Assembly: GCA_028289605.1 (NCBI GenBank)
Contig: JANQON010000015.1
Location: 1-58,091 of the forward strand
DNA from: Hyphococcus sp.
Lineage (GTDB): Bacteria > Pseudomonadota > Alphaproteobacteria > Caulobacterales > Parvularculaceae
Reading direction: 5' to 3'
Length of the DNA stretch: 58,091 nucleotides
The notes beneath the pieces were generated by a model. That model was not told the origin of the DNA, ran no database searches, and saw only the letters and a program-made list of their open reading frames with translations. Position numbers and translations under genes: made by a program. This document shows positions 27,378 to 35,239 of the stretch, piece by piece (positions within the stretch are counted from its first letter, which is position 1; each line of letters opens with the position of its first letter).

Positions 27378-28530
27378 TCGGCGCCGCCTCCTGCCAATAA
27401 CTGTAATTATTGCGCAGATGCTCCAGCAGCAGCTTCACCGTCTGCTTCTCTTGCGCAGACGGCTCAGCGACCGCTTCATTGGAAAGCGTGCTATGGCTCG
27501 TGAACTGAATGATGCGATTGAAATAGAGTTGCTGGTCGCCCGGCAGTAGCTCAGACCATCGCGGATAGCCCAAAAAGTTGGATGTTTTCTCATAGAGATT
27601 GCGCAACAGGGTGAAGTGATAACGCTCAATCTTGTCTGCGGCGATCGCCTGCTCCAGCGTCTGCTTCAGGTAAAGGTGGTAAGAAAAGTTCTGATTTGAA
27701 TCGCCGCTCTTCGCCTCCAACTCACAAGTTCCATCCTCTAGCCGTTTCAGCATATAGCAGGTCTTGTTCTTGAGTTCATTGAAGAGCACATTGAAGAAAA
27801 GCGGGCTGTGCGTTGTGATGATGAACTTCAGGCCATTCTCATTGTCGCTTCTCTTGATCAGATCGGCGACATCGACGGCAAGCTGAATGAGATGGTTCTC
27901 ATCAAGCGAGCTGACCGGATCATCGATAAAGACATAATCGAGATCATTGAATTGATCCGTTTCACGCTCTTCGACCTCAGTAACGTTGCGGGTACTGATG
28001 ACCTGATCCAGCAGGCAGTAGAAAACGCTCCAGATGAAGTTGCTCTCCTCGCCCTTCGAGATTTTGAGACGCTCTGGGTTGGTCTCCGGGTCCTGCCCCA
28101 GTGTGAAGATCACTTCGGAAAACGCTGGCACGGTGATCTCTTTGTCGTCCTTGTCTTTAGTTCTGTATTCTTGGTTGAAGCGGGGCGTCAGGTTCGGCTG
28201 GGTATAGCGCTGAAACACCGTGATGACATTGATGTCGAGCCCGAGATCTTCAAAGGCGGATTTGGTGAAAGCGTTCGGCTGGATACGGAGCTTCCGCTCG
28301 ATATCCCCGTCCAGATCATTGTCCCAATAGAACAAGTCTTCAGTGAAGGCGTTGTAGTATAGCACCTTTGGTCGGTGATTGTCGTCCCGTTCCTCGGTCT
28401 TCGGGTCGATCAGTTCCCTGAATTTGCGTGAAAGGCGCGTCTTACCGGAGGCATTGAACGCATAGATCAGCTGCACCTTCTTGTTGGCGTCTCGCAGCGT
28501 CTCCGCGATTTGTGTCAGCGTCTCTCCCAT
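27370..28530 (-). CDS. AAA/ABC-type ATPase in the hsd operon, PrrC-like position
   Basis: A 386-residue protein with an ABC/SMC-type ATPase core. The P-loop is [15 protein letters not shown] (Ala in place of the first Gly of G-x-x-x-x-G-K-T). Walker B is [15 protein letters not shown], and the His switch is [11 protein letters not shown]. The signature region is near [10 protein letters not shown] (S-x-G-E). The C-terminal about 110 residues contain [20 protein letters not shown]. It lies between hsdS and hsdR with its start abutting the hsdS stop and its end overlapping hsdR. This is the same slot and strand order as prrC, the anticodon nuclease kept silent by its type I restriction partner. 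The toxin activity is an inference from location and ATPase type. A restriction accessory ATPase is the alternative. Confidence 0.75.
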   Translation of the reverse strand: MGETLTQIAETLRDANKKVQLIYAFNASGKTRLSRKFRELIDPKTEERDDNHRPKVLYYNAFTEDLFYWDNDLDGDIERKLRIQPNAFTKSAFEDLGLDINVITVFQRYTQPNLTPRFNQEYRTKDKDDKEITVPAFSEVIFTLGQDPETNPERLKISKGEESNFIWSVFYCLLDQVISTRNVTEVEERETDQFNDLDYVFIDDPVSSLDENHLIQLAVDVADLIKRSDNENGLKFIITTHSPLFFNVLFNELKNKTCYMLKRLEDGTCELEAKSGDSNQNFSYHLYLKQTLEQAIAADKIERYHFTLLRNLYEKTSNFLGYPRWSELLPGDQQLYFNRIIQFTSHSTLSNEAVAEPSAQEKQTVKLLLEHLRNNYSYWQEAAPNG

Positions 28531-29760
28531 CTAAGCCGCCCCTGCGTCAGGCTTGGGAAAATTCAGCAGCTGATCGCGGTAATAGGCATATTGCTTTTCG
28601 CGCAGTTCGATTTCGCGCGGGAGGCCTTCAGTGAGGGAGGTCGTCAGTGTGTCGAACTTGTCGAGAATGGCGGCGATTCTGTCTTGCTCTTCGATGGAGC
28701 GTTGAGGATCGTTTGGGTGAGGTATGGGGAACGGGACATCTTGGATCATAGGTTTTGTTAGTTGAGGTATTCCAGAGTCCGGGACTTTGTAACTCGTCTC
28801 AACTGTTTTCATGTAGTGGTAAGCGTATCGGAGATTGAGTTCGCTTTTTGGTGTCAGAACCAACAAGCGTATTATTGGAAAAATGGGGCGATCCCGGTAG
28901 CTCGTCCAACCGATTGTTCCTCTTGCCGACACTGTCAGGCTGGGCTCTATGATTTTCGCCTCATTTGTCCAGCCATAAAGTGATTTTTCACCTATTCCGT
29001 TGGATAGAACTGGAACATTGAATTCTTCTGTCTCGAAGTCGGAAAATGCATCTTTGGGCTTATCACCGCCCGCGAAGAGGTTGAAGACTTCACCTAATGC
29101 CTTCCACTCGACTTCATCCTCATCAAAGGTCAGGAGCTGGTCTCGGTAGTGGTTATATTGCTTTTTGCGCTGCGTAAGCTCGGCGGTAAGCTCAGCGGTA
29201 AGCTCGGTGAATTTGTCCAGTATCCGGACAATCTCTCCTTGTATGGCCAGCGACTTCTCCGAATCATCCGGGCATGGGATGGGGACGATGATTTTCGCAA
29301 GGTCGCCACTGGATACCCTGCGGACCTTAGCGCCGGTTATGTATTTGCGCTTCTGTTTCTGGAAAGCATCCGTAAGGATAAAGTGCGCGAGGTACTTAGC
29401 ATCTTGCTTATGCCGGAAAAGCATCATATCGCCTGAGATCGCCGCAGTGCCCCCCAGCCAGGCCACTGGCTTCACAACGTCTTCATCGTTTTCCGACGTT
29501 GTCGCTAGAAGGAGATCGTTCGTATGGGCCTTTTTTAGCTTGCTACCAAACTTCTCGGAAACATACGAAAAGGTCGTATGAGCTTCCAACCCGTACCGGG
29601 TATAAATCTGACCGTAGTGAATTGCTGGCAAGCCGCTATCAACGAGGTCTTTTTTTTGCAAACCGTTACCACGTATAAATTCACCGATATCCCCCAACGG
29701 CACCCACTCAACATCCGCTCCTCCCAGCAACCGTTTCAAAAACGTAGTTACGTCGCTCAC
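28531..29760 (-). CDS. hsdS: type I restriction enzyme, S (specificity) subunit
   Basis: A 409-residue subunit with two target-recognition domains (about 14-150 and 215-350), each preceded by a W-x-x-L-G-D/E start ([10 protein letters not shown] and [11 protein letters not shown]). Each is followed by a conserved helical spacer ending in YRDQLLTF or YRDQLLNF. The central spacer carries [17 protein letters not shown], a TAEL repeat like that of EcoR124I. The two TRDs set the two halves of a bipartite DNA site and the helices set the gap. It overlaps hsdM by ATGA and abuts the ATPase gene. The recognition sequence cannot be predicted. Confidence 0.93.
   Translation of the reverse strand: MSDVTTFLKRLLGGADVEWVPLGDIGEFIRGNGLQKKDLVDSGLPAIHYGQIYTRYGLEAHTTFSYVSEKFGSKLKKAHTNDLLLATTSENDEDVVKPVAWLGGTAAISGDMMLFRHKQDAKYLAHFILTDAFQKQKRKYITGAKVRRVSSGDLAKIIVPIPCPDDSEKSLAIQGEIVRILDKFTELTAELTAELTQRKKQYNHYRDQLLTFDEDEVEWKALGEVFNLFAGGDKPKDAFSDFETEEFNVPVLSNGIGEKSLYGWTNEAKIIEPSLTVSARGTIGWTSYRDRPIFPIIRLLVLTPKSELNLRYAYHYMKTVETSYKVPDSGIPQLTKPMIQDVPFPIPHPNDPQRSIEEQDRIAAILDKFDTLTTSLTEGLPREIELREKQYAYYRDQLLNFPKPDAGAA
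29176..29208 (-). repeat. 12-bp tandem repeat in hsdS coding TAEL units
   Basis: On the coding strand the unit ACCGCTGAGCTT recurs as ACCGCCGAGCTT, after a partial ACCGAGCTT, giving [11 protein letters not shown]. Unit number could change by slipped pairing without breaking the frame, which would lengthen or shorten the spacer helix. Confidence 0.8.
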
Positions 29761-31304
29761 GCCTCAATCTCCGCGACGATGGTGTTGATGTCCGCGCGCA
29801 AGAGGTCAATCTTCGCGACGGTGGTATTTATCTTAGCATTCAGCGCGTCGATATCGATGACCTCACGATCATCCTTCGGCTCCACATAGGTGTTGACGGA
29901 GAGATTATAGCCCGCCTCCACGATCGTTTCATAAGGCACAGACGCCGCAACGTGATCGACGTCTTCCTTGCTGTCGAAGATCTCCATCACGTGAGCGATG
30001 TGATCGTCCGTCATCAGATTGGTGTTGGTGGCTTTCTTGAAGAATTCTTCGCCGGTTGCGTCGATGAACTGCGTGGCCGTGTCGGTCTTGTTCTTGGCCA
30101 GCACCAGAATCGTCACCGCGATGGTGGTGCCATAGAAGAGGTTGGAGGCGAGCGCGATGACGGTCTCAACATAGTTGTTATCGACAAGATATTGCCTGAT
30201 CTTCTTTTCAGCCCCGTCTCGATAGAAAATCCCTGGAAAGCAGACGATTGCTGCCCGCCCCTTCGATGACAGATAGCTGAGCGCATGGAGCACAAAGGCA
30301 AAGTCGGCTTTGGATTTCGGCGCCAACACACCGGCAGGGGCAAAGCGGTCATCATTGATCAGCGTCGGGTCATCCGCGCCGATCCACTTCACCGAATAGG
30401 GCGGGTTGGAGACGATTGCGTCGAACGGCTTATCGTTCTGAAAATGGGGTTGCCTGAGCGTATCGCCGCGCTGGATGTTGAACTTGTCGTAATTGATGTT
30501 GTGCAGGAACATGTTCATGCGGGCGAGATTGTAAGTCGTGTGATTGATTTCCTGCCCGAAGAAGCCCTCTTCGATGACGTGTTCGTCAAAGTGCTTCTTC
30601 GCCTGCAGGAGAAGCGAGCCAGAACCGCAGGCCGGGTCATAAATCTTGTTGACGTGTCCCTGCCCATGCATGGCGAGCTGCGCGATGAGCTTCGAGACAT
30701 GCTGCGGCGTGAAGAACTCCCCGCCGGACTTGCCCGCATTGGCCGCGTAATTTGAGATCAGGAACTCGTAGGCGTCGCCGAACAGATCAATTTGACTGTT
30801 ATGGAAGTCCCCGAAATTGAGTTCCGCAACACGATTCAGCACCTTGGCGAGGCGGCTGTTCTTCTCCGTCACCGTATTGCCGAGGCGCGTGCTGGTCGTG
30901 TCGAAGTCGGCGAAGAGCCCCCTGATATCCTGCTCTGAGGGGTAGCCATTGGCCGCGGATTCAATCGCCGCGAAAATCTGGGCCAGGTCGGTGTTCAGGC
31001 TGTCATTCGTGTTGGCATCCCTCGCCACATTGGCGAACAGTTGGCTAGGATAGATGAAATAGCCCTTGGTTTTGATGGCGTCATCCTTGATCTCATCAGT
31101 AACGACATCGTCAGAAAGTTCAGCATACGTAATGCTCTCGTCATCCGCCTCGATATAGGCGGTGAAATTCTCGCTGATAAAGCGGTAGAAGAGCGTGCCG
31201 AGGACATACTGTTTGAAGTCCCAGCCATCGACCGAGCCGCGTACATCATTGGCGATGTCCCAGATTTTCCGTTGAAGCGCAGCGCGTTGTTCCTCGCCCG
31301 TCAT
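29757..31304 (-). CDS. hsdM: type I restriction enzyme, M (N6-adenine methylase) subunit
   Basis: A 515-residue methylase. The N-terminal HsdM_N helical domain covers about 5-150. The SAM-binding motif I is DPACGSGS (223-230) and the catalytic motif IV is NPPYSVKW (300-307, N-P-P-Y for adenine). [16 protein letters not shown] before motif I is characteristic of HsdM. The C-terminal helices (about 440-515) contact HsdS. Together with HsdS it methylates adenine at the bipartite site and protects the host. It follows the small HTH gene with an ATGA overlap, so the restriction genes are cotranscribed in the order HTH, M, S, ATPase, R. Confidence 0.95.
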   Translation of the reverse strand: MTGEEQRAALQRKIWDIANDVRGSVDGWDFKQYVLGTLFYRFISENFTAYIEADDESITYAELSDDVVTDEIKDDAIKTKGYFIYPSQLFANVARDANTNDSLNTDLAQIFAAIESAANGYPSEQDIRGLFADFDTTSTRLGNTVTEKNSRLAKVLNRVAELNFGDFHNSQIDLFGDAYEFLISNYAANAGKSGGEFFTPQHVSKLIAQLAMHGQGHVNKIYDPACGSGSLLLQAKKHFDEHVIEEGFFGQEINHTTYNLARMNMFLHNINYDKFNIQRGDTLRQPHFQNDKPFDAIVSNPPYSVKWIGADDPTLINDDRFAPAGVLAPKSKADFAFVLHALSYLSSKGRAAIVCFPGIFYRDGAEKKIRQYLVDNNYVETVIALASNLFYGTTIAVTILVLAKNKTDTATQFIDATGEEFFKKATNTNLMTDDHIAHVMEIFDSKEDVDHVAASVPYETIVEAGYNLSVNTYVEPKDDREVIDIDALNAKINTTVAKIDLLRADINTIVAEIEA

Positions 31305-31492
31305 TTGTTCTCGTCCTTCTTCGGAGTGGCCTCGCGTTCGATCCAGTCCTCAATATCAACGCGTCGAAATCGCCACGTCCCGCCGACCTTGAAGCCGGGA
31401 AGCTTCCCGTCGGCGGCAAGGCGGTAAGCGGTTTTCTTGTTGATCCTGAGATAGTCGGCGACCTCATCAACGGTCATGATGTCAGCTGCCAT
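31301..31492 (-). CDS. excisionase-type (MerR-like) helix-turn-helix protein heading the hsd operon
   Basis: A 63-residue DNA-binding protein. [37 protein letters not shown] in part is the standard layout of the excisionase/helix-turn-helix_17 family: a helix-turn-helix followed by the G-x-x-W-R-F wing. DIEDWI closes the domain. It overlaps hsdM by ATGA and is the first gene of the operon. It may regulate the restriction genes, in the manner of a controller protein, or it may be the island's excisionase. The sequence alone does not decide between these. Confidence 0.85.
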   Translation of the reverse strand: MAADIMTVDEVADYLRINKKTAYRLAADGKLPGFKVGGTWRFRRVDIEDWIEREATPKKDENK

Positions 31493-31993
31493 GCGACCCG
31501 CTTCCCCAAATCATGTTTTTTGAGATTTCTATGGAAATTTGTGGATTCTCTCAAGCTGAATCGTAGTGAATTTGTGCCTGTTTGCCGCGCGTATAGAGCG
31601 CATGGCACCGCAGTGGGCCAAAGTCTGACTCGTCTGAGTGTCATATGCGCTGCCTTTGCTCGGCGCCGATTCGGAAACGTGGCTTCTGGTCATCACGTTA
31701 TGACCGCTACTGCGCCATAACAGAAATCGGAATCGCTACTCGTTACGTCTGCTTTGAGGATCAAGCGGTCGTTTCAAGCTGACTTCTGCTCACAAGTCAT
31801 ACACTACGTACAAATGTTTGGATAGAAATACGCTATTGATAAAAGCGTTTGTCTACTCGGCTCTCATCGACTCATCATTATCGCACTTATTTGGTATACT
31901 ATCAGCATCGAAATCGAGATCTGTTCGAGGATAACATGATTTCTAGGAATAGAGATTTTTTGACGTGACACCCACGAGGAAGGAAATCCACAA
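31493..31993. other. AT-rich intergenic region upstream of the hsd operon
   Basis: A gap of about 500 bp with no gene recognised. It must hold the promoter of the minus-strand restriction operon and probably that of the short plus-strand frame at 31994. No clear palindromic operator stands out by eye. Confidence 0.5.
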
Positions 31994-32263
31994 TTGCAAC
32001 TAGCCTTAGCTTCTACAAAGACAAATCAATTCACGTCAGCGACAATAAATGGAGGCGAAGACTTCGTCATCGTGAGTGGGTCCGGATCCCTTGAGTTTTT
32101 GGTGACGATTTGTGTTGCGACGGATCCGGGCGTCGATATTAAAACAGACAAATACGTAAATAAGACGTGCTTGCCCGTAAATGGGGGGCAGTGCACAGCA
32201 ATTTCGGGTCAAACTGTCGCTGTGAAAAACAATGGGGCGCAGGCAGCGAATTTTCGCTACTGA
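31994..32263 (+). CDS. small hypothetical protein
   Basis: An 89-residue frame starting at TTG with GAGGAAGGAAAT just upstream, which is a good ribosome-binding site. It is rich in Thr, Val, Gly and Asn with beta-strand spacing (EDFVIVSGSGSLEFLVTICV), and has three cysteines. It ends GAQAANFRY. No family is recognised. It has no signal peptide from this start. It lies alone on the plus strand between the restriction operon and the RHS cassette region. It could be a decayed secreted protein fragment. Confidence 0.35.
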   Translation: MQLALASTKTNQFTSATINGGEDFVIVSGSGSLEFLVTICVATDPGVDIKTDKYVNKTCLPVNGGQCTAISGQTVAVKNNGAQAANFRY

Positions 32264-32351
32264 ATCGACGGCGCCTACATTTGTTAGGATTGACTCCGTC
32301 GCTCCTAAAGCCTCAGCCGTCGCCTCATCAGCCGGCACCGTTGCCCGTTAC

Positions 32352-32543
32352 TCAACCGATTTTTCTACGTTTCAGGGGTCGTTTTCCGTCGGCCTGCAAA
32401 GCGTCGACGTCCTCCAGGATGCGGTCAATCATCTTACACTCCTCCGCTGCTTTTTCCAGCAACGCAGTCACGACAATTCTCTTTATGCGGGCCAATTGAC
32501 GTAGCGACCGAATGTCGTCGGCCACATCCCTTTTTTCCGCCAT
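32352..32543 (-). CDS. small helical hypothetical protein
   Basis: A 63-residue protein from ATG 32543 (MAEKRDVADD), rich in Glu, Asp, Lys, Arg and Leu with a heptad-like spacing (SLRQLARIKRIVVTALLEKAAEE), consistent with a short helical hairpin or coiled coil. The tail GKRPLKRRKIG is basic. No family is recognised. It lies at the far end of the minus-strand cassette run below the RHS gene. Confidence 0.4.
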   Translation of the reverse strand: MAEKRDVADDIRSLRQLARIKRIVVTALLEKAAEECKMIDRILEDVDALQADGKRPLKRRKIG

Positions 32544-32939
32544 CGATTCAACCCTGCAACTAACACACAATACTGTTCTGCATCATGCGGAGTTTCTATT
32601 ACCACTGGTTATCAATCGACACGTCCTCGCGGTGCACGCCCGCAGTCGACGTGCAGTTTATCTGCACTTGTTCCCGAACGAGTGATTTGGAGGCTACTCT
32701 GGGCCGTCCTGCTCAACTGCGTAATTCCTTACGGGCGGCATGTTGTGGAGTATCCGCGCTGGCGGCGAATTCCGGGTTGATTGACGGCAGATGCAAAGCA
32801 TTTTCCAAAGGTCACCAAAGTCCTGTCGCAATTAGATCCGACATTTCGGCATTGGAGCCACGAAGAGGTGCCGCCGGAATTATGGACACGCGGCCGATGA
32901 ATTTCTTTTCGAGGAAGTGACTAGTGTCATAGACCACAG

Positions 32940-33530
32940 TCACTTGCGGAACTTTACTCTCGATACAACCGCTTGATAAAACGGATCGTAACGTGTCGAC
33001 AGAATCGGCTCGTAAGCTGCGCTGCTATTGGCTCCGCCGAAGACCAAGTAGCTATAGCCTATCAATAAATCGGGTACGTACTCGCACACTCCTTCGGCGG
33101 TTTCGATCGAATAGGACAATCCTAATAACGGTGAGTCGCGATCTACAAGCTCCTGATGGCGGTCCCTAAGAAAGAAGTAGCTTTCCGGAATAATCTGGGC
33201 CGGCTTCGCACCTTTAAGTGTAATTGCCTTCGGCGTATTTCCGTAAATCGACGTTGAACGTGATAGTTTAAAACTGACAACCGGAACTTTTAGGGGAGAA
33301 CCCGGCTTGACCGCGAAATTATCCCCCGATGCTTCGGTGACGGTGTAAAGTCCGATATACTCAGCTTGTGCTATCAGATCGTCGATTGAATCGGCCTCCG
33401 GTCGCTTCGACAACTGACCGCAGTATGAGGCAAATTCAGCGCTAGCATCAGACGCTGGAGCCATCAGCGACGTCAAGCAAAGAATTGCAGCAACCACTGT
33501 TTTGTGGAATTCGGTGAGCGTGTTTTTCAT
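32940..33530 (-). CDS. secreted protein with an NTR-like C-terminus
   Basis: A 196-residue exported protein. The signal peptide (VVAAILCLTSLMAPASDASA) is followed by EFASYCGQLSKRP. The C-terminal part VCEYVPDLLIGYSYLVFGG...AYEPILS has the Cys plus G-x-x-Y-L-V-F pattern of NTR/TIMP-like domains. The truncated stretch at 10122-10268 shows the same ending. ATG 33530 has TGGAG upstream and starts at the signal peptide. It is a minus-strand gene in the run downstream of the RHS protein. A role as a periplasmic inhibitor or immunity protein is possible but not shown. Confidence 0.6.
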   Translation of the reverse strand: MKNTLTEFHKTVVAAILCLTSLMAPASDASAEFASYCGQLSKRPEADSIDDLIAQAEYIGLYTVTEASGDNFAVKPGSPLKVPVVSFKLSRSTSIYGNTPKAITLKGAKPAQIIPESYFFLRDRHQELVDRDSPLLGLSYSIETAEGVCEYVPDLLIGYSYLVFGGANSSAAYEPILSTRYDPFYQAVVSRVKFRK

Positions 33531-33551
33531 CGAATACTCCAGATCAATCAT

Positions 33552-33749
33552 CCTTGTCGCGCTCTTCTAAAGCTTTCTTTGCGGCGGCGACTGAACAGCC
33601 ATGACATAGGCATCAATTGCTCCGGACAGCCAGGCGACCCATTTCCATAAAAAGGGCGGTTGGTATTAATATGAAGGCAGTCGTTTCACCATTGATGCGA
33701 AAGCTCCATATGAGGAGAACAGTATTTAGCGACTTGTTCCTTCGTCCAT
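33552..33749. other. short intergenic gap in the cassette region
   Basis: AT-rich, about 200 bp, with no gene, tRNA or strong hairpin seen. It separates two minus-strand cassette genes. Confidence 0.4.
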
Positions 33750-34058
33750 TTATTCGTGACGTCGAAATATCCACCCTTGCTCAACAACATTTTCGAAAGG
33801 AATATCATCCTGACTTATTTTGATGTCTTCCGATATATTGCAACCCGGAAAATCAGCGATAACCTCCGTGCTCGCATCCTGTATTGATTCAAGTTGCTCT
33901 TGGCTTGGCGAATCTTCCAAAACAACCGTGATTAATATTTTTGCTTCAACAGCCGTGATTTTAATGAGCCGGACGTTGGCCTGCACGCGGCTAATGAATG
34001 CGTGCACGCACGACAAACGCAGGGTGGCAGAAGTGGGAACCTTATCTTCTTGCTTCAT
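33750..34058 (-). CDS. small acidic protein, candidate immunity protein
   Basis: A 102-residue cytoplasmic protein with pI-lowering composition. The core ISRVQANVRLIKI...KILITVVLEDSPSQEQLESIQDASTEVIADFP matches a family of short proteins I associate with RHS/polymorphic toxin loci, and it ends IPFENVVEQGWIFRRHE. The name and structure of that family cannot be checked here. It is on the same strand as the RHS gene, about 1.2 kb downstream. If a toxin partner existed, the 230 bp just upstream no longer encode it. Confidence 0.55.
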   Translation of the reverse strand: MKQEDKVPTSATLRLSCVHAFISRVQANVRLIKITAVEAKILITVVLEDSPSQEQLESIQDASTEVIADFPGCNISEDIKISQDDIPFENVVEQGWIFRRHE

Positions 34059-34291
34059 TTAGAAGGAATCCTCGATCGGATCGTCATCTTTAGGGGGCCG
34101 CGGCCGCGCAAGAACAATACGAACCCCTTTCTTGCTGTGATGGACAATTCCTACTGTAGTCTCGGATTCCTCGCCGGTTTTGCAAGAAAACTCGGTACTG
34201 CAAGAAAAGTCAGTGTCCCGAGTGGTGATTACGCGTTTGGCGCTGGCGCCTTCAGTTTCCAGTGATCGGTACGATCCCTAGCGCTGGGCGT

Positions 34292-34684
34292 TTAATAGGG
34301 ATTGGGCCGATTAAACTGAGCTTCAAGATGCACGATCATGCGGTCCTTCTCATAGGCGAAATACTGCCGCTGTACTTTTTCCTCCGGGTCATAGTCAGTG
34401 CTAACTTTGTAAACTTGATCAGCACTTAGTCCCTCAACTGAAGGCGCAGTAGAAACCGTCCGATAGTTAGCGCCTTTCCGTTTTACCCCGTCCAAGAACT
34501 CTTGTGTTGGCATTGGCAATTCCACGGAAAACGTCGAACCATCCGGGAAACCTATTTCACTTGTTGGCGATGACGTTCCCATATCGTCCTCCTGCGGCGC
34601 GGCACATGAAACCGGGGTGCCGAGCAAAAAGAACAGCGCTGCAAAACAAAAAACCGGGGGAAAAAATGCACGTTTTTTAGTCAC
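34292..34684 (-). CDS. small secreted or lipid-anchored hypothetical protein
   Basis: A 130-residue exported protein starting at GTG 34684 with AGGAG upstream. The signal sequence FCFAALFFLLGTPVSC-AA is followed by a cysteine that could be a lipobox. The mature part contains DGSTFSVELPMPTQEFLDG, KVSTDYDPEEKVQRQYFAY and a terminal IVHLEAQFNRPNPY. No family is recognised. It overlaps the end of the preceding frame (34677-34937) by 8 bp and is probably cotranscribed with it. A periplasmic partner of the RHS cassette is a guess from location only. Confidence 0.55.
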   Translation of the reverse strand: MTKKRAFFPPVFCFAALFFLLGTPVSCAAPQEDDMGTSSPTSEIGFPDGSTFSVELPMPTQEFLDGVKRKGANYRTVSTAPSVEGLSADQVYKVSTDYDPEEKVQRQYFAYEKDRMIVHLEAQFNRPNPY

Positions 34685-34937
34685 ATTCCACTCCTGATGA
34701 ACATAAGTCTCTATCATATCCGGGCAGGAAACCCTCATCCTGCGGTGCTTCGTCACCGGTCAGTTGCTCATATTGTGTCGACGCATAAGAATTCGAGTTT
34801 TGAGATGTGAGCCGGTACGGGATCTCTGCCTCATTCACGCTGTCTGCGAATTGCTCAGCCATTTCGACCGCCGCCCATCGGCGATTGGTTTGCGCCAGGG
34901 CAGTGTTTGCGAAACCAAGTGTTACATGCGCTGCCAA
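34677..34937 (-). CDS. short protein with an RHS-tip NSNS motif
   Basis: An 86-residue frame starting at TTG 34937, inside the end of the previous gene, so it would need coupled translation. It contains WAAVEMAEQFADSVN and then TSQNSNSYASTQYEQLTG...FLPGYDRDL. N-S-N-S followed about 30 residues later by P-G-x-D/G is a pattern seen at the C-termini of some RHS/YD toxin tips (cysteine-peptidase-like). No signal peptide or complete fold is present, so it looks like a detached or truncated toxin tip. Confidence 0.45.
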   Translation of the reverse strand: MAAHVTLGFANTALAQTNRRWAAVEMAEQFADSVNEAEIPYRLTSQNSNSYASTQYEQLTGDEAPQDEGFLPGYDRDLCSSGVECD

Positions 34938-35227
34938 TTCAATGTTTCGCCGCTTTCCGCGCGCTGATACCAGTCTTCCCCGAAAAGATCATCGAACTTT
35001 AGGAAATCAGCGAATTCTTGGAAATTGGGGATCGCATCCGTGAAGAAGAACAATTCCTCGGCATCTAAAAACACCCCAATCTCGTCGACTAATGATCGCA
35101 CACGCTCCAGTCTGATTGTGGTAATTTCGTTTGGTCTTAGCTTCCATGACCGAAAAAGCTTCTGTAGGTGAATTTCACCATTCGCCACCTTAATTTGTGT
35201 TATTTTTCTGAGTTTCTCTTTTCTCAA
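34922..35227 (-). CDS. PH-like small protein, candidate immunity protein for the RHS tip
   Basis: A 101-residue cytoplasmic protein starting 12 bp after the RHS stop. The pattern of an N-terminal KIANGEIHL-like strand pair and then EIGVFLDAEELFFFTDAIPNFQEFADFLKF...DWYQRAES...LNW resembles a family of small PH-like proteins with a G/F-x-x-F aromatic core. Its position immediately behind the RHS gene is the standard immunity slot. Function is inferred from context. It overlaps the next frame (34677-34937) by 16 bp. Confidence 0.55.
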   Translation of the reverse strand: MRKEKLRKITQIKVANGEIHLQKLFRSWKLRPNEITTIRLERVRSLVDEIGVFLDAEELFFFTDAIPNFQEFADFLKFDDLFGEDWYQRAESGETLNWQRM

Positions 35228-35239
35228 TTTAGTTCACTT

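Noticed and set aside
32585-32920. Plus-strand frame of 111 residues in the island
   Set aside because: Cysteine- and arginine-rich, atypical composition, no ribosome-binding site, and no recognisable pattern.
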